Assembly (NCBI GenBank): GCA_937889485.1
Contig: CALAPG010000272.1
Location: forward strand, 1-13,042
Reading direction: 5' to 3'
DNA length: 13,042 bases
From: an uncultured Moraxella sp.
GTDB lineage: Bacteria > Pseudomonadota > Gammaproteobacteria > Pseudomonadales > Moraxellaceae
The notes beneath the pieces were generated by a model, which worked only from the letters and a program-made list of their open reading frames with translations, did not search any database and was not told the origin of the DNA. Position numbers and translations under genes: made by a program. Shown here one piece after another: positions 1 through 6,551 of this stretch (position 1 is the stretch's first letter; each line of letters starts with the position of its first letter).

Positions 1-55
1 ATTATTATATGTTAAACTATTTAAAATAACCTTGACTATAGTTGCTTTATGGTTT

Positions 56-70
56 CATCGTCAAACGATG
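56..70. promoter_or_regulatory. 15-bp perfect palindrome upstream of the ArsR gene, candidate operator
   Basis: CATCGT and ACGATG form a perfect 6-bp inverted repeat around a 3-base CAA centre, ending 19 bases before the ATG at 90. Winged-helix ArsR dimers bind dyad sites of about this size near their own promoter, so autoregulation is a reasonable inference. It could also be only a small leader hairpin. The region upstream (1-50) is very AT-rich and contains a TTGACT at 32-37, but no good -10 at the right distance, so the promoter is not resolved. Confidence 0.4.
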
Positions 71-89
71 TTGGATTTTTGGAAAAATT

Positions 90-461
90 ATGTCACAAAT
101 TGTCGAACCCCTCAATGATACCGCTGTGATGAGTGCGCCTGTCACGTTGGATACCACGATGTTCAGCCAGATGCAGGCTGCAGCAGGTCAAGCCAGCCAA
201 TTGCTCAAATCATTGTCTCACCCAGATCGCCTGATTTTGCTCTGTCAGCTTACCCAAGGTGAATATTGTGTGAGCGAACTTGAGGAAAAAGTGGGCTTGG
301 GTCAACCAAGTCTGTCGCAGCAGTTGGGTATCTTGCGTAAAGACGGCTTGGTCAGTACGCGCCGTGATGGCAAGCAAATTTATTATTCGGTGGCAAGTGC
401 CGATGCATTGGCGGTACTCAATGTGTTGTATGAGCGTTTTTGCCATATCAAGAACGATTGA
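90..461 (+). CDS. ArsR/SmtB-family transcriptional repressor, BigR/SqrR-like persulfide sensor
   Basis: This is a 123-residue winged-helix repressor. The DNA-recognition region is near residues 62-90 (VSELEEKVGLGQPSLSQQLG, then ILRKDGLV), followed by the beta-wing RRDGKQIYYS. Cysteines lie at 52 (LLC), 60 and 118 (RFC). The 66-residue spacing of C52 and C118 equals that of the redox pair in SqrR (C41/C107) and BigR (C42/C108), which form a tetrasulfide or disulfide with persulfide and then release DNA. The CxC or histidine metal-binding motifs of ArsR and SmtB are absent. The start at 90 is chosen because GGA at 81-83 sits six bases upstream; a TTG start at 42 would add 16 residues with no ribosome site. 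The next genes encode a SulP permease and a DUF442 protein, both common partners of BigR-type regulators. The persulfide ligand is inferred. Confidence 0.87.
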   Translation: MSQIVEPLNDTAVMSAPVTLDTTMFSQMQAAAGQASQLLKSLSHPDRLILLCQLTQGEYCVSELEEKVGLGQPSLSQQLGILRKDGLVSTRRDGKQIYYSVASADALAVLNVLYERFCHIKND

Positions 462-532
462 TGCCAAGACGGTTGTCCATCCATCGCCTTGTGCCCCTGC
501 TTTGTTAATAAAACCGCCTGCTCCAAAAAAGG

Positions 533-2281
533 ATGACTACCTTGCATTTTGACCTTCGCCATGCTACTCGCCCTCCTGTTTGGCTCACTCATTACCCAAG
601 AGACAAGTTAAGCCAAGATTTGCTAGCGGGCTTGATTGTGGGTATTTTAGTGATTCCGCAAAGTTTGGGCTATGCCATGCTATCGGGATTACCGCCTGTG
701 TATGGGCTATATAGCGCAATGGTGCCTGTATTGGTGTATGCGTGGGTGGGCTCTAGTAATGTTAATGCGGTAGGACCTGTAGCAATTACGGCAATTATGA
801 CGGCGCAGGCGCTGCAGCCATATAGCGAGCTGCCCCCCGCCCATTATGCCATTATGGCATCGTTTTTGGCGCTAATGACAGGCACCATCTTGTGGCTTGC
901 CAGTGTGTTTCGGCTGGGTTGGATTACCCAGTTTATTAGCCGTGGGGTGACGGCAGGATTTATTAGCGGTGCGGCGATTTTGATTTTGGTGGGGCAAATT
1001 AAGTATGTGACAGGAATTGCGATGGGTGGTAATTCTTTGCCTGAATATATAGAAACATGGCTGCTGCATCGTCATGAGCTGCATGTACCCACGCTGATGG
1101 TGGGTGTGGTGGCTTTTTTGCTGTTATTAATTAATCGCTATTGGTTAAAACAGTGGCTTACCCCTTGGTTACCTACCAAAAAAATTGATGTTGTGACCCG
1201 TGTACTACCGCTATTGGTGCTAGCGGTCGGTATTGCAGCCAGTGGTTTTTGGCACTTTGCAGATGATGGCATTTTGACAATTGCCAACGTGCCAACGGGT
1301 CTGCCACATTTTGTGATGCCATTTTATAGCATCTCGCCTGTCGAATTATTGGCGCTACTGCCCGCGGCAGGGTTGATGGCGCTGATTGCTTTTGTATCAA
1401 GTAATTCGGTGGCAAGCTCTTACGCGCGCCGCCGTGGTGAGCTTTATTATGCCAACCAAGAGTTAAGAGGACTGGGACTTGCCAATATGGCGGGGGCGTT
1501 TTTTCAAAGTTTTACCACGGTGGGCGGCTTTTCACGCACGGCTATCAATGTGGATGCAGGCGCACAAAGCCCACTAGCCAGTGTGCTATCGGTTGTGGTG
1601 ATGGCTATCGTGTTGGTATTTTTTAGCCAACTGTTGGCGCCACTGCCCTACGCTATTTTGGGTGCGACTATTATGTCAGCAATTATCAGTATGGTGGATC
1701 TTGATACCCTGAGGCAAGCGCTGCGTTATGATAAACTGGATGCTGCCGCGTTTTTGGTGGCGCTGGTTGGGGTGCTGCTGTTTGGGCTCAATGTTGGGCT
1801 TGTGGCAGGGTTATTTACCTCATTTGCAGGCTTGATTTGGCAGTCTAGTCATCCGCATATCGCCATTGTTGGGCAAATTGGTGACACGGGGCATTTTCGT
1901 AATATCCACCGTCATCAGGTGACCCAGCTAGATGCGCTGCTGATTATTCGGGTGGATGAAAGCTTGTTTTATGGCAATGCCCAATCGGTGTTAGATTTTA
2001 TTGAGGGGGCAGTTGCCGCTCACCCTGCTACCAAAGATGTGGTGCTGATGTTGTCCGCCGTCAACCACATTGATTTGACCGCGCAAGATATGCTAATTAA
2101 TTTAACCAAAAGTTTGGCAAGCCAACAAATCAACTTGCATTTTTCTGAAGTCAAAGGCCCTGTGATGGATATCATTGAACAAACTGAGGTCATTCACTCA
2201 TTAACAGGGCATGTGTTTTTGAGTACCGCTGAAGCTGTGCAATATTTGAGCACTACACAGGTTTACGGCAACGGAGGATAA
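533..2281 (+). CDS. SulP-family inorganic anion permease with C-terminal STAS domain
   Basis: This 582-residue inner-membrane transporter has the SulP signature near the N-terminus (GLIVGILVIPQSLGYAMLSG, then LPPVYGLY, then VGPVAITAIM). Many hydrophobic segments follow up to about residue 440. A second conserved block, SFTTVGGFSRTAIN, lies near residues 324-337. A cytoplasmic STAS domain occupies about residues 465-565 and contains the VNHIDLTAQDM loop. SulP members move sulfate, bicarbonate, molybdate or related anions. The BigR-like regulator 71 bases upstream and the DUF442 gene downstream suggest a sulfur oxyanion, perhaps export or uptake linked to sulfide oxidation, but the substrate cannot be read from sequence. 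The ATG at 533 directly abuts AAAAAAGG, which is too close for a ribosome site. The TTG at 542 (codon 4) is eight bases after AAGGA and may be the real start. Confidence 0.93.
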   Translation: MTTLHFDLRHATRPPVWLTHYPRDKLSQDLLAGLIVGILVIPQSLGYAMLSGLPPVYGLYSAMVPVLVYAWVGSSNVNAVGPVAITAIMTAQALQPYSELPPAHYAIMASFLALMTGTILWLASVFRLGWITQFISRGVTAGFISGAAILILVGQIKYVTGIAMGGNSLPEYIETWLLHRHELHVPTLMVGVVAFLLLLINRYWLKQWLTPWLPTKKIDVVTRVLPLLVLAVGIAASGFWHFADDGILTIANVPTGLPHFVMPFYSISPVELLALLPAAGLMALIAFVSSNSVASSYARRRGELYYANQELRGLGLANMAGAFFQSFTTVGGFSRTAINVDAGAQSPLASVLSVVVMAIVLVFFSQLLAPLPYAILGATIMSAIISMVDLDTLRQALRYDKLDAAAFLVALVGVLLFGLNVGLVAGLFTSFAGLIWQSSHPHIAIVGQIGDTGHFRNIHRHQVTQLDALLIIRVDESLFYGNAQSVLDFIEGAVAAHPATKDVVLMLSAVNHIDLTAQDMLINLTKSLASQQINLHFSEVKGPVMDIIEQTEVIHSLTGHVFLSTAEAVQYLSTTQVYGNGG

Positions 2282-2347
2282 ATGGGCTTGTTATTCGCCA
2301 CAAAACCTTGAATAATACTAAATAATTTTGAGATAGGAGCTGTTAAG

Positions 2348-2677
2348 ATGCCAAATAATACCGTGTTTTCGCCACAAATTTTGCCTGAGCATATTGCATT
2401 AATCAAAGCGCAAGGTTTTAAGACCATCATCAACAACCGCCCAGATGGTGAAGAGCCCAATCAGCCACAAAATGCTGCCATTGAGCAGGCCGCTAGCGAA
2501 GCAGGTATTGCTTATTTTTATCAGCCCGTGGTAGCAAGCGCAATTAGCCAAAAAGACTGCGAAGACTTTGCAGATATTTTTAACAACGCGGAAAAACCAG
2601 TGTTTATGTTCTGCCGCACAGGAAACCGCTGTAATATTTTATTTCATCACACTGAGCACTTGGATTTATTACACTAA
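2348..2677 (+). CDS. DUF442 / TIGR01244-type rhodanese-like sulfurtransferase
   Basis: This is a 109-residue cytoplasmic protein with the DUF442 hallmarks. FSPQILPEHI is at the N-terminus and KTIINNRPDGEEP lies near residues 25-37. The phosphatase/rhodanese-type active loop CRTGNRC is at 89-95, with C89 the expected nucleophile. The same domain forms the N-terminal part of Blh, the persulfide dioxygenase controlled by BigR, so a role in persulfide sulfur transfer fits the operon; that is inference. The serine usual after the loop arginine is a cysteine here (C95). Only 14 residues follow the loop, fewer than I expect for the family, so the C-terminal helix may be lost or shortened. AGGAG at 2335-2339, eight bases before the ATG, supports the start. 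It lies 66 bases after the SulP gene. No persulfide dioxygenase gene is present nearby. Confidence 0.85.
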   Translation: MPNNTVFSPQILPEHIALIKAQGFKTIINNRPDGEEPNQPQNAAIEQAASEAGIAYFYQPVVASAISQKDCEDFADIFNNAEKPVFMFCRTGNRCNILFHHTEHLDLLH

Positions 2678-2678
2678 T

Positions 2679-3137
2679 ATGAGCGCTTTAACCTTATGGA
2701 TAGATGCAGATGCTTGTCCTAGCATTGCCAAACAGCTGATTATCAAAACCGCTGAGCGCACCCAAACGCCGACCATTTTTGTCGCCAACCAATTTTTGAA
2801 TTTACCCAAATTACCGATACTAAAAATGCAGGTGGTTGAAGGCGGGTTTGATAAAGCCGACGATTATATTGCCGCGCATTGTACGGTAGGCGATGTGGTC
2901 ATCACCAGCGATATCCCTCTGGCGAATGACTGTATTGCCAAAGGCGCAAAGGTAGTGACCACGCGCGGCTTTGTGTATGACAAAGACAACATCAAGCAAA
3001 AGCTTAATATGCGCGATTTTATGGATACCATGCGTAGTACAGGGGTGCTAGAACCCAGTCAGCAAGGCGGTCAAGCCCCGTATAGTGACAAAGACAAACA
3101 AGCCTTTGCTAATATCTTAAATGCGTGGGTTCGTTAA
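2679..3137 (+). CDS. yaiI: UPF0178 family protein YaiI/YqxD (PIN/NYN-like)
   Basis: The 152-residue product has the same length as E. coli YaiI. It carries the family signatures WIDADACP at 7-14, GGFDKADDYI at 55-64, GDVVITSDIPLA at 71-82, TTRGFVY near 94-100 and GGQAPYSDKDKQAFAN at 130-145. The acidic residues of the first and third blocks resemble those of PIN/NYN nuclease folds, which suggests RNA or DNA processing, but no activity is established for the family. The ATG at 2679 is chosen because the protein begins exactly at the conserved N-terminus; a longer in-frame version from 2568 would run through the upstream gene. The ATG lies one base after the DUF442 stop (TAATATG) and no strong ribosome site is visible, so translational coupling is likely. 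Confidence 0.93.
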   Translation: MSALTLWIDADACPSIAKQLIIKTAERTQTPTIFVANQFLNLPKLPILKMQVVEGGFDKADDYIAAHCTVGDVVITSDIPLANDCIAKGAKVVTTRGFVYDKDNIKQKLNMRDFMDTMRSTGVLEPSQQGGQAPYSDKDKQAFANILNAWVR

Positions 3138-3170
3138 TCCGTGCTCTGTGTTAGAGTTTTTTAGAAAGTT

Positions 3171-3833
3171 ATGCTCAATCCGATTACCCCCATCAAACAC
3201 TTATATGCTTTAGCGGCAGCGCCTAGCGGTCTAGACAGCGCGATTATCGAGCAAAGCGAACAGGCTTTGGGCGTGGTGTTGCCTGCTATTTTGTACCATT
3301 ATTTTATGGAACTAGGTCATGAACATTGCCTTATCAATGGCTGTTATCAGCGCTTAGTGTTGCCTCTTGAAGTGTTGGGGGATTATTTATTGATTGGCAA
3401 AAGCTGCGACCATGATACGGTGTGGGGCATTGCGCTGGCTGATTTGGCACAGCACAACCCGATGGTGATGATGAGCCGAAACTTTGATGCCATTGACCAA
3501 CGTGAGGTACATTGGTTTGGTCATTTATCGTTAGACGCTTTTTTATTGGCGCAAGCGATTGTTAATGGGGTAAACGGCAGCTTGGCGCACTGCGTGCGGC
3601 TTTATAATTTTGATGGTGTAAGCTTACCTGAAAACTTATTAGAAACAATTGCGCAAGTTGCTGAGGAAATCCCTGAACTGCAGCAAGTACATGAGCGTTT
3701 TTATCAAGCCCATGATTTTGGGGTGGTGATGATGGTGAGCCTTGATAACCATCAGCCCACCGCGTTTATGATGGGCAGTCAAGATGAAGGGCTGTTTGCT
3801 CAGTGTATCCACCAATTAACCCTTGGCGTTTAA
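3171..3833 (+). CDS. SUKH-domain (SMI1/KNR4-like) protein
   Basis: This 220-residue soluble protein has no signal peptide or membrane segment. Residues about 24-128 follow the SMI1/KNR4 (SUKH) pattern: a helix with IIEQSEQALGVVLPAILYHY, a mid-domain strand set around PLEVLGDYLLIG and TVWGIALADL, and a final W-x-hydrophobic stretch (HWFGHLSLDAFLLAQAI). The remaining 90 residues are predicted mixed alpha/beta and I do not recognise them. SUKH proteins include immunity partners of toxins and also solitary housekeeping or regulatory members. No toxin or polymorphic-toxin gene is seen next to it, so an immunity role is not supported. It starts 33 bases after yaiI with a weak AGAAAG site and may be co-transcribed. 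It converges on the broken methyltransferase 23 bases downstream, with no clear terminator between them. Confidence 0.7.
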   Translation: MLNPITPIKHLYALAAAPSGLDSAIIEQSEQALGVVLPAILYHYFMELGHEHCLINGCYQRLVLPLEVLGDYLLIGKSCDHDTVWGIALADLAQHNPMVMMSRNFDAIDQREVHWFGHLSLDAFLLAQAIVNGVNGSLAHCVRLYNFDGVSLPENLLETIAQVAEEIPELQQVHERFYQAHDFGVVMMVSLDNHQPTAFMMGSQDEGLFAQCIHQLTLGV

Positions 3834-3856
3834 AAGTGGCTACCCGCGCTTACCGT

Positions 3857-4855
3857 TCATAGGCTAGACAAATATAACAAAATCTGTGCTGCGATTCGCT
3901 TTGCCAAAGTGACTGGCACGGCATTACCAATCATTTTATAACCGTCATTGACGTTGTCATAAATGAATCTAAAGTCATCGGGAAAGCCTTGAATTCTAGC
4001 ACATTCACGGACTGATAACCGCCGATACGGATTCTCACCGCCCACAAACTCAAACTGATTGGTTGTGACATGGCGCATTTTCGGTGCTTGGGGGTGCTGC
4101 GGTGCTTGCCGCCCACTCGCCTGAATGGTAAAAGATGGCTCATCCCACGCCCGTACGCGATTACGGCTCATATAAATGGGTGAATATCCGCCAATAAAGT
4201 ATTCATGGTTGGGAATCGTGCAGTCATTGCCATTGGTTTTATTATTCACTTTTGCAGGTAAAGCACTGCTTTGCAAATCTTGAATCACATCTTGTAGATG
4301 GATTTTTTGTGTATCGTTGAGAGGCAGTGGGAACTCAAAATCCGTGATGTTTAAGTCATGGCGAAACCCCACATAAAATACCCGCTTGCGGTTTTGTGCC
4401 ACGCCATAGTCGTAGGCATCGACTAATTTTATAAACACATGGTAGTTGGCATCTTCAAATAGTTGTATGATGTTTTGTACCGCCTCGCTATGGCGTTTGG
4501 CAAGCATGCCCGATACATTTTAGGCCACAAAAAACTTAGGTTGTTTGGCGGTTAATATGCGAATATAGTCGTAAAACAACTGTCCGCGTTCGTCATCTAT
4601 CCCACGTAGTGCCCCTGCTTCACTCCAACTTTGGCATGGCGGGCCGCCAATAATCCCATCACACGCTGGGAAATCATCGGCTGAAAATTGACGGATATCG
4701 CCCTTGAGCAATGGGTTATGATGATTATGTTCATAGGTTGCCCATATTTTTTTGTCATACTCATTAGCAATGGCAATGTCAAATCCAGCTTGTTTAAAGC
4801 CTAAATCCATGCCGCCTGCCCCTGCGAATAGGCTGATGATGGTAGGTTTTTTCAT
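3857..4855 (-). pseudogene. M.HaeIII-like C5-cytosine DNA methyltransferase (GGCC), broken by an in-frame stop
   Basis: Read through one TAA at 4520-4522, the frame gives 332 residues, near the 330 of M.HaeIII. Motif I is [13 protein letters not shown] (8-20). Motif IV is [12 protein letters not shown] with nucleophile C74, and [11 protein letters not shown] follows. Motif VIII is [16 protein letters not shown] lies in the target-recognition region, [18 protein letters not shown] is motif IX and [11 protein letters not shown] is motif X. The stop falls exactly where the catalytic glutamate of the ENV motif should be (residue 112; C74 to 112 equals C71 to E109 in M.HaeIII). The reading is [18 protein letters not shown], one substitution from GAA. 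The frame is otherwise intact. An ATG at 4507 could restart the second part, but neither piece holds both catalytic residues. GAGGTGA precedes the ATG at 4855, which overlaps the upstream remnant by ATGA. A sequencing error remains possible. Confidence 0.92.
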
Positions 4856-5106
4856 GCCTCACCTCGCACAAAGAAAGTTATCAATTTTGCTGCTTTTAAC
4901 TGAGCAGGGTTATTTGGGTTTTTTATTTGAATATCGGTTAAGGTGGCGTTGGGTGTTGTGGCAATCACGTCCTTTAGGGCTTGGGTATTTGTCAACGTTT
5001 GCCATTTTTGTTCGTTAATAATCACCATTACATTAAAGGCATTATCAAAATCGCGTTGATACACATAATCAAATACTTTAAACGGGCTTTGAATATGCCA
5101 CTTTGC
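4852..5106 (-). pseudogene. C-terminal remnant of the gene upstream of the methyltransferase, probably the cognate endonuclease
   Basis: An open frame ends at 4852 with an ATGA overlap onto the methyltransferase start, as in a co-translated restriction-modification pair. Its readable part runs from about WAKWHIQSPFKVFDY through DFDNAFNVMVIINEQKW to ITFFVRGEA, about 85 residues, and looks like genuine soluble protein sequence. Going upstream, a TAG closes the frame at 5122-5124, where the DNA becomes the coding end of the YdcZ-like gene. There is no proper start; only a GTG at 5064 lies inside. The position suggests the C-terminus of a GGCC-specific endonuclease that lost most of its 5' portion. 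I infer this from context and do not recognise the endonuclease sequence itself. Confidence 0.6.
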
Positions 5107-5558
5107 CCAAACATAAACACACTAACGCCCACTAGCATAACAGCAATCCCAAAAAACTTTGTCCAGTGCAGTGCGCGCACTGGCATACCAAATAAGCCTA
5201 GGCTGTCAATCAACATGCCCATCAATAACTGACCCAAAATAAACAAAAATGCCATATGGGTGATACCAATTTTTGGGGACAAAAAAATTGACACAAACAC
5301 AAAAAATGCACCCAATGCCCCGCCAATCCATTTCCACCAATCTTGGCTATCTGCTTGGGTCATCCCTTGCTGTACCGTGTGCCAATCGGCAAAAACCGCC
5401 GACACCCCGATGAGGGTCAAAGTACCAACAGCAAATGAAACCAGCGCCGATATAAGCGGCTGATTGCCCAGCATGGCGCCAAGGCGGGTGTTAATCGCCG
5501 CTTGAATGGGCAGTCCCATCCCCGCAATCAAACCCAATACCAAATAACCGACGTTCAT
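5028..5558 (-). CDS. YdcZ-like (DUF606, drug/metabolite transporter superfamily) membrane protein with altered C-terminus
   Basis: This 176-residue protein is predicted to be integral in the inner membrane. Hydrophobic helices lie at about 4-22, 34-57, 78-95, 100-118 and 134-151. Family features are GLIAGMGLPIQAAINTRLG at the start, SALVSFAVGT, WWKWIGGALGAFFVFVSI and LLMGMLIDSLGLFG. YdcZ homologues usually have about 150 residues and end just after the last helix, which here ends near residue 151 (VSVFMFGQ). Residues 152-176 are read from the endonuclease remnant in another frame, so the natural end appears to have been lost at a deletion or insertion junction near 5105-5110. The transported substrate is unknown. 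AAGGG five bases before the ATG supports the start. It lies 30 bases after epmA and probably shares its transcript. Confidence 0.82.
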   Translation of the reverse strand: MNVGYLVLGLIAGMGLPIQAAINTRLGAMLGNQPLISALVSFAVGTLTLIGVSAVFADWHTVQQGMTQADSQDWWKWIGGALGAFFVFVSIFLSPKIGITHMAFLFILGQLLMGMLIDSLGLFGMPVRALHWTKFFGIAVMLVGVSVFMFGQSGIFKARLKYLIMCINAILIMPLM

Positions 5559-5588
5559 CGTTGCCCTTTTATCAAAAATTTTATACTT

Positions 5589-6551
5589 TTATGCCCGCAC
5601 AGTGGGCAGCGCAATGACGGCATCAATGGTCTTAGCAGCAGTTGCCACCATGAGTAGACGATCCAAGCCCAGCGCAATACCACTACAAGGCGGCAGCTTA
5701 TCACAGGCTGATAGCAGGTGCTCATCCATCGGCATTCGTGGCAATCCGCGTTTTTGGCGCGCCAAATTATCTTGCTCAAACCGCACTCGCAGCGCTTGCC
5801 CATCTGCCAGCTCATCATACGCATTGGCAATTTCTAAGCCACCCATATACAACTCAAAGCGTCTTGCCACAAGGTTGCCATCTTGATCGGTTACCGTTTT
5901 TGCTAGCGCAGCAGTTGCCACAGGATAATCATAAATGAGCGTGGGCAACGTTTTGCCCAAGTTAGGTTCAACCAGATGACTAAACAATAAATCTAGCCAG
6001 CCTTGGTGATCATCGCCCAAATCAACACTAAAACCACAATCTTGTGCAATGGCTTTTAGGGTATCGCACGTGGCATCAAATGGATGAACGTTGACAAAAT
6101 CCATAAACGCATCGACATAACGATAATGGTCAAAAATCACAGGATAGCCCAGTACCGCAGAAATCAGCTCATTGGTTTCTTTTGCCAAGTCGTCTAGGCT
6201 AAAATGCGGGCGATACCATTCAAGCATACTAAATTCAATATTATGCCGACTACCCACCTCATTATCTCGAAACACGGGACAAATTTGATAAATAGGCACC
6301 TGCCAACTTGCCAGCAAACGTTTCATGGCAAATTCTGGTGAAGTATGCAGATAGTAAGTGGTGGGTCGGTCTTGCACGGTGACATTAGCAGATACCGATT
6401 GCAAAAAAATATCGGTATTACCTGCTTGCGACATGACGGGGGTTTGCACCTCAAGCACGCCCCGCTCGGCAAAAAACTGGCGAATACTGGCATACATTGC
6501 CGCGCGCGCTTTTGCAGCCTCAAGGGTACAGCTTGGCTGATAGTGATTCAT
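5589..6551 (-). CDS. epmA: EF-P--lysine ligase EpmA (PoxA/GenX/YjeA)
   Basis: EpmA is a cytoplasmic class II lysyl-tRNA synthetase paralogue that attaches (R)-beta-lysine to a conserved lysine of elongation factor P, which relieves ribosome stalling at polyproline. The 320 residues match the family length of about 325, and there is no tRNA anticodon-binding domain. Visible motifs are LEVQTPVMSQAGNTD (33-47), YLHTSPEFAMKRLLA (67-81), class II motif 2 FRDNEVGSRHNIEFSMLEWY (94-113), FELYMGGLEIANAYDEL, and motif 3 GIALGLDRLLM (291-301). The ATG at 6551 immediately follows the TAA of pdxB, so the two are almost certainly co-transcribed and perhaps translationally coupled. EpmB and the EF-P gene are not in the window. 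Confidence 0.96.
   Translation of the reverse strand: MNHYQPSCTLEAAKARAAMYASIRQFFAERGVLEVQTPVMSQAGNTDIFLQSVSANVTVQDRPTTYYLHTSPEFAMKRLLASWQVPIYQICPVFRDNEVGSRHNIEFSMLEWYRPHFSLDDLAKETNELISAVLGYPVIFDHYRYVDAFMDFVNVHPFDATCDTLKAIAQDCGFSVDLGDDHQGWLDLLFSHLVEPNLGKTLPTLIYDYPVATAALAKTVTDQDGNLVARRFELYMGGLEIANAYDELADGQALRVRFEQDNLARQKRGLPRMPMDEHLLSACDKLPPCSGIALGLDRLLMVATAAKTIDAVIALPTVRA

Noticed and set aside
42..89. N-terminal extension of the ArsR protein from a TTG at 42
   Set aside because: No ribosome site precedes it. It would cover the palindrome at 56-70, and the ATG at 90 has GGA at a good distance.
2568..2678. 37-residue N-terminal extension of YaiI
   Set aside because: It is out-of-frame reading of the DUF442 gene. 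Starting at 2679 gives exactly the family length and N-terminus.
4520..4526. The stop in the methyltransferase arose by deamination of its own methylated GGCC site, which is directly adjacent (4523-4526)
   Set aside because: The change needed is G to T on the coding strand (C to A on the other), outside the GGCC. 5-methylcytosine deamination gives C to T.
3857..4855. A naturally split methyltransferase made of two subunits
   Set aside because: The break removes the catalytic glutamate itself, and the halves join in the same frame with a single stop, which fits a nonsense mutation better.
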